Translations under genes and position numbers: made by a program
Assembly (NCBI GenBank): GCA_002343325.1
Contig: DDSG01000044.1
Coordinates: 1-9,015, forward strand
Origin: Phycisphaerales bacterium UBA2396
GTDB lineage: Bacteria; Planctomycetota; Phycisphaerae; Phycisphaerales; UBA1924
Length of the DNA: 9,015 bases
Reading direction: 5' to 3'
Notes under the pieces: model-generated
What the model saw: the letters and a program-made list of their open reading frames with translations, nothing else
The model's database searches: none
Told to the model about the DNA's origin: nothing
In this document: piece after piece, positions 6,475 through 9,015 of the stretch
How positions within the stretch are numbered: the stretch's first letter is position 1
Layout: every line of letters begins with the position of its first letter

Positions 6475-7485
6475 ATGATGATCAGCCTGCTCATCGCCGC
6501 CGCCGGATGGGTTCTTCAGCCCGTCACGCCAACCCCGACACCCGCCGGCGTGTTGCCTCCCGCGGCACCGAGGGTCGCCCCGTCCGATCCGCCCGCGGGC
6601 GAGCCCAAGGCCGACCGGTCCGACGAAATCTTCCAAGGGGGCGCGATCGAAACCGTCGCGGAAGGGCTGAAGTTCACCGAAGGCCCGCTGTGGCGTCCCG
6701 ACGGCACGCTCGTGTTCGTCGATCTGTCCGGGGACGCCGTCTACCAGGTTGACCTGAAGGATGGGCTCAAGTCCCGCAAGCCGGGCGAAGGCGTCAAGCT
6801 TTTGCGAGAGAAGGCGGGCGGGCCCGCGGGGACCGCCGTCGACGCGCAGGGACGGCTGCTGCACGCGCAGTTCAACGGCTCGGTTGTCAGAGTGAATGCC
6901 GATGGCTCCGTCGAGGTCATCGCGGATCAGTTGAGCGGCAAGAAGCTGAACCAGCCGAACGATCTCGTGGTGCGGTCCGACGGCTCGATCTTCTTCACCG
7001 ACTTCGGCAAAGGCGCGACGGACGATCGCATCAAGTCCTCGGGCATCTATCGGATCGACCCGGCGGGGGCGTTGCACCAGCTCACGACCGACATCGTCTC
7101 GCCCAACGGTCTGGCGTTCTCGCCGGACGAGCGGGTGCTGTATGTGGCGCTCTACGCGGCGGCGCAGCTCCGGGCGTACGACGTAGCGCAGGACGGGTCG
7201 CTCAGCAATCCCCGTGTCTTCGCGGAAGTCCGCGACCCGGCGATCAAAGGCCGAAGCACGCCCGATGGCGTGAAGGTCGATGCCTCCGGGAATGTCTGGA
7301 CGACCGGGGCCGGCGGGATCTGGGTCTTCTCGCCCAAGGGCGAACGCATCGCGCGTCTGGAAGTGCCCGGCGGGGCGTCCAACCTTTGCTTCGGCGGGGC
7401 GGATGGCAAGACCCTCTTCATCACCTCTCGGAACAAGGTGCTTTCGACCTCGCTCAAAGTGCGGGCCTTGCCCGCGGGGAAGTAA
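6475..7485 (+). CDS. SMP-30/gluconolactonase/LRE family beta-propeller protein
   Basis: This is a six-bladed beta-propeller of the SMP-30 family, whose members hydrolyse sugar lactones such as gluconolactone using one divalent metal ion. Of its 336 residues, the first about 15 (MMISLLIAAAGWVLQ) form a weak signal-like hydrophobic stretch, followed by a Pro-rich linker to about residue 45. Expected metal and substrate residues are all present: E69 in FTEGPLW, N162 in QPNDLVV, N211 in SPNGLAFSPDE and D264 in TPDGVKVD. The late motif NLCFGGADGKTLFIT (303-317) is also typical. The start at ATG 6475 follows AGGGG and lies 4 bases after the upstream stop. ATG 6478 is equally possible, while ATG 6394 would overlap the upstream gene by about 80 bases. 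The substrate cannot be told from sequence. The lack of basic residues before the hydrophobic core leaves export uncertain. Confidence 0.92.
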   Translation: MMISLLIAAAGWVLQPVTPTPTPAGVLPPAAPRVAPSDPPAGEPKADRSDEIFQGGAIETVAEGLKFTEGPLWRPDGTLVFVDLSGDAVYQVDLKDGLKSRKPGEGVKLLREKAGGPAGTAVDAQGRLLHAQFNGSVVRVNADGSVEVIADQLSGKKLNQPNDLVVRSDGSIFFTDFGKGATDDRIKSSGIYRIDPAGALHQLTTDIVSPNGLAFSPDERVLYVALYAAAQLRAYDVAQDGSLSNPRVFAEVRDPAIKGRSTPDGVKVDASGNVWTTGAGGIWVFSPKGERIARLEVPGGASNLCFGGADGKTLFITSRNKVLSTSLKVRALPAGK

Positions 7486-7492
7486 TCCGGGC

Positions 7493-8101
7493 ATGAAGCG
7501 GCACGGCACAGGCGGCGGGACGTGGAGCACTCGGGCCAAGTTCCTCACCGCGTTTCTCACCAGGCCCGGCACGGTCGGGGCGATCACCCCCAGCTCTCGG
7601 TTTCTCGCCAAGGAGATGATCCGGGGCGTGGATCTGGGCCCCGGCGCCCGCATCGCGGAATACGGCCCGGGCACCGGCGCCTTCACCCGCGCCATCCTCG
7701 ATTCGATCGATCCGAACGCGACGTTCTTCGCGGTCGAGCGTGATGAGCGGCTGGCGGCCGAGCTGCGGGCGCGGTATCCCGGTCTCCACCTGCACGTGGC
7801 GAGCGTCGAAGCGATCGAGTCGTTGTGCAAGGAGGAAGGGGTCGAGCAACTCGACACGATCATCAGCGGGCTGCCTTGGGCGAGCTTCCCCTCGGCGCTG
7901 CAGCGTCGGATCCTCGACGCGACGGTTCGGGTGCTCAAGCCGGGCGGCCGGTTGATTACGTTTGGGTACTACGTCGGGCTGCTCACGCCGGCCGGCCGTC
8001 GGTTCGCGGCGTTGCTCCCGGAGTACTTCTCTCGCGTGGAGCGGGCCGGCCCGGTGTGGAGGAACGCCCCACCGGCCTTCGTGCTGCGGTGCACGCGCTA
8101 G
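7493..8101 (+). CDS. Class I SAM-dependent methyltransferase, phospholipid N-methyltransferase-like
   Basis: The 202-residue protein resembles the PmtA-like family (COG3963), related in fold to KsgA/Dim rRNA adenine methyltransferases. PmtA enzymes methylate phosphatidylethanolamine toward phosphatidylcholine at the inner membrane face. Visible motifs are the family N-terminal region GTVGAITPSSRFLAKEM (26-42), SAM motif I AEYGPGTGAF (55-64), the acidic end of strand two with E82 (AVERDE), ISGLPWASFP (124-133) at the position of the catalytic NPPY-like motif, and VLKPGGRLITFGY (147-159). ATG 7493 is 7 bases after the SMP-30 stop, so the two are probably translated from one mRNA. The substrate could be a phospholipid or another amine; the family is firmer than the substrate. 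Its TAG stop overlaps the convergent MarR stop. Confidence 0.87.
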   Translation: MKRHGTGGGTWSTRAKFLTAFLTRPGTVGAITPSSRFLAKEMIRGVDLGPGARIAEYGPGTGAFTRAILDSIDPNATFFAVERDERLAAELRARYPGLHLHVASVEAIESLCKEEGVEQLDTIISGLPWASFPSALQRRILDATVRVLKPGGRLITFGYYVGLLTPAGRRFAALLPEYFSRVERAGPVWRNAPPAFVLRCTR

Positions 8102-8610
8102 GCCGTCGCCGTCGAGCGGGCGGGGTCCGTGGGATTCGACTCGGGGTGGCGCGAGCGGAACAGAAGCTGGATCAGCATCGAAAGCTCGTCGCGCGAAAGA
8201 TGGCCGAGCTGGGCCCGATGCATATCGAGCACCGTGGCGTCCATCCGAGCCAGCAGCGACAGGCCTTGCTCCGTGATGCGGATGCGGACGACGCGACGGT
8301 CGGATTGACCCCGTTCACGCTGCACAAAGCCGGACTCCTCGAGGCGATCGATCAGTCGGGTGACGTCGGGGACCTGCGCCACGAGCATGTCGCGCACTTC
8401 GCCGCACGTTCGGCCCCGTTCGCCCGCGCCGCGCAGAATCCGCAGGGTGTTGTACGTCGCCTCGGACAGGCCGAACTGACGAAAGACCCTCGAGAAGTCG
8501 GCCGCGAGAACGCTCGCGGTGCGCATCAGGCTGAGGTACGCCTCTTGTTCGGGTACTTCGAAGGGTTGGAGCTTGCCAATTTCCTCCCCGAGGGAGCGAG
8601 GTTGCGTCAT
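8098..8610 (-). CDS. MarR-family transcriptional regulator
   Basis: This is a dimeric winged-helix DNA-binding repressor-type protein of 170 residues. Residues 21-46 form the N-terminal dimer helix. LSEATYNTLRILR (48-60) begins the DNA-binding domain, and VAQVPDVTRLIDRLEESGFVQR (78-99) includes the recognition helix. The wing is RERGQSDRRVVRIRIT (98-113), with D104-R105-R106 as in typical MarR proteins. The C-terminal helices complete the dimer interface. ATG 8610 is chosen over an upstream in-frame start at 8781 because the domain begins just after it, GGAGGG lies 10 bases upstream, and a good promoter at 8633-8661 would begin transcription near 8626. The ligand is unknown. The divergent neighbour at 8830 is a possible target. 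Confidence 0.93.
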   Translation of the reverse strand: MTQPRSLGEEIGKLQPFEVPEQEAYLSLMRTASVLAADFSRVFRQFGLSEATYNTLRILRGAGERGRTCGEVRDMLVAQVPDVTRLIDRLEESGFVQRERGQSDRRVVRIRITEQGLSLLARMDATVLDMHRAQLGHLSRDELSMLIQLLFRSRHPESNPTDPARSTATA

Positions 8611-8632
8611 GACCGGGGAGCCCTCCAGGCTC

Positions 8633-8661
8633 ACGATAGTTGTCTGGACAAAGGTCGTCAA
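8633..8661 (-). promoter_or_regulatory. Sigma70-like promoter of the MarR gene
   Basis: On the minus strand TTGACG (8661-8656, five of six consensus) and TATCGT (8638-8633, four of six) are separated by exactly 17 bases. Transcription would begin near 8626, a short leader upstream of ATG 8610 that still includes GGAGGG (8626-8621). Two inverted repeats overlap it, as expected of an autorepressed promoter. Confidence 0.55.
8640..8651. promoter_or_regulatory. Inverted repeat in the MarR promoter spacer, candidate operator
   Basis: TTGTC-TG-GACAA is a perfect 5-base inverted repeat lying wholly between the -10 and -35 of the MarR promoter. MarR proteins bind short, AT-leaning palindromes of this general kind and often block their own promoter. 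The assignment is by position and symmetry only. Confidence 0.45.
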
Positions 8662-8670
8662 CGGTGTTGA
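8658..8670. promoter_or_regulatory. Second inverted repeat overlapping the -35, candidate operator
   Basis: TCAAC-GGT-GTTGA is a perfect 5-base inverted repeat with a 3-base centre. It overlaps the -35 element and lies six bases from the repeat at 8640-8651. An AT-rich GAATATTC palindrome (8669-8676) touches its far side. The arm sequence differs from the first repeat, so they need not bind the same protein. Confidence 0.35.
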
Positions 8671-8829
8671 ATATTCGGTTATTCGACCTGTGGGCGATGA
8701 TTGTGGGAAACCAAAATCAGATTCCATTGGCGAAACGTGGCACCGCGTCGGCGTTGGGGCGTATTTTCGGGGTAGGTCCATCGACCGCGGAAATGAGTGC
8801 GGTCAACGCCTTGGGCTGAGTGATCCACA

Positions 8830-9015
8830 ATGAACAGCAAAGCTGGGTCGGACGCGTTCCTTCGGGTTCGTCGGTGGTCGTTGCGCGCGGGTCTGGTTGG
8901 GGCGTTGCTCGTCAGCGCGGGCGGGGTGTACGGGATGGGGCCCGAGGAGCGGCAGGCTCCGGGTCGCCCGGGGGCGCCCGCCTCCAAGCCGGCCGGGCCG
9001 GCGTCGGCTTCGACC
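8830..9015 (+). CDS. N-terminus of an exported or membrane protein, cut by the window edge
   Basis: Sixty-two codons are open from ATG 8830 to the end. The N-terminus is basic (RVRRWSLR, about residues 12-19), followed by a hydrophobic core (AGLVGALLVSAGGV, 20-33), then a Gly/Pro/Ala-rich stretch. This is a plausible signal peptide or membrane anchor with cleavage perhaps after VYG near residue 35. The RR pair is a weak fit to a twin-arginine signal. No domain is visible. Divergent placement from a MarR gene would suit an efflux component such as a periplasmic adaptor, but nothing in the visible residues shows that. Shine-Dalgarno is weak. Confidence 0.55.
   Translation, partial: MNSKAGSDAFLRVRRWSLRAGLVGALLVSAGGVYGMGPEERQAPGRPGAPASKPAGPASAST

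Noticed and set aside
6376..7938. 520-codon open frame on the minus strand antisense to the SMP-30 and methyltransferase genes
   Set aside because: Both plus-strand genes show full sets of family motifs; the antisense product has none and is Arg-rich low-complexity.
8611..8781. 57-residue N-terminal extension of the MarR protein
   Set aside because: It covers the promoter and inverted repeats, and the MarR domain begins after ATG 8610.

Overview
The window is very GC-rich and gene-dense, uses GTG starts, and carries an Arg/Gly-rich Rho tail, a lamin-tail-domain protein, an SMP-30 family protein and a PTS enzyme I. Together these suggest a Planctomycetota chromosome, perhaps of the Phycisphaerae. 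This placement rests on gene content and style alone and is an inference. I see no mobile element, CRISPR array, tRNA or rRNA.

Layout. Positions 1-1969 (minus) hold an RNase E/G family endoribonuclease whose 3' end lies outside the window. Positions 1970-2299 are a 330-base structured gap, probably the downstream region of ptsI and the mRNA leader of the RNase E gene. Positions 2300-4132 (minus) encode PTS enzyme I. Positions 4133-4493 are a divergent control region with a good sigma70-like promoter for the plus strand and a long hairpin-rich leader. A plus-strand run follows with gaps of 21, 4 and 7 bases: rho (4494-5690), a lamin-tail-domain protein (5712-6470), an SMP-30/gluconolactonase-like protein (6475-7485) and a PmtA-like SAM methyltransferase (7493-8101). 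The methyltransferase and a convergent MarR-family regulator (8098-8610, minus) share the four bases CTAG as their two stop codons. Positions 8611-8829 hold a MarR promoter with two inverted repeats placed on it. The exported protein starting at 8830 runs off the window.

How the genes fit together. RNase E and Rho, two global RNA-fate enzymes, lie either side of ptsI and are divergently transcribed. Both have long structured upstream regions that would suit autoregulation as known for rne and rho in E. coli, although nothing here proves it. The three genes after rho appear to be co-transcribed with it, with no evident functional link. The MarR gene looks self-regulated and may also control the divergent exported protein.

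The strongest oddity is Rho. The ATPase motor is intact, but the usual N-terminal OB-fold RNA-binding domain is missing and replaced by an Arg/Gly-rich tail, and about 50 extra residues lie between the catalytic Glu and Walker B. No wholly new system could be demonstrated.
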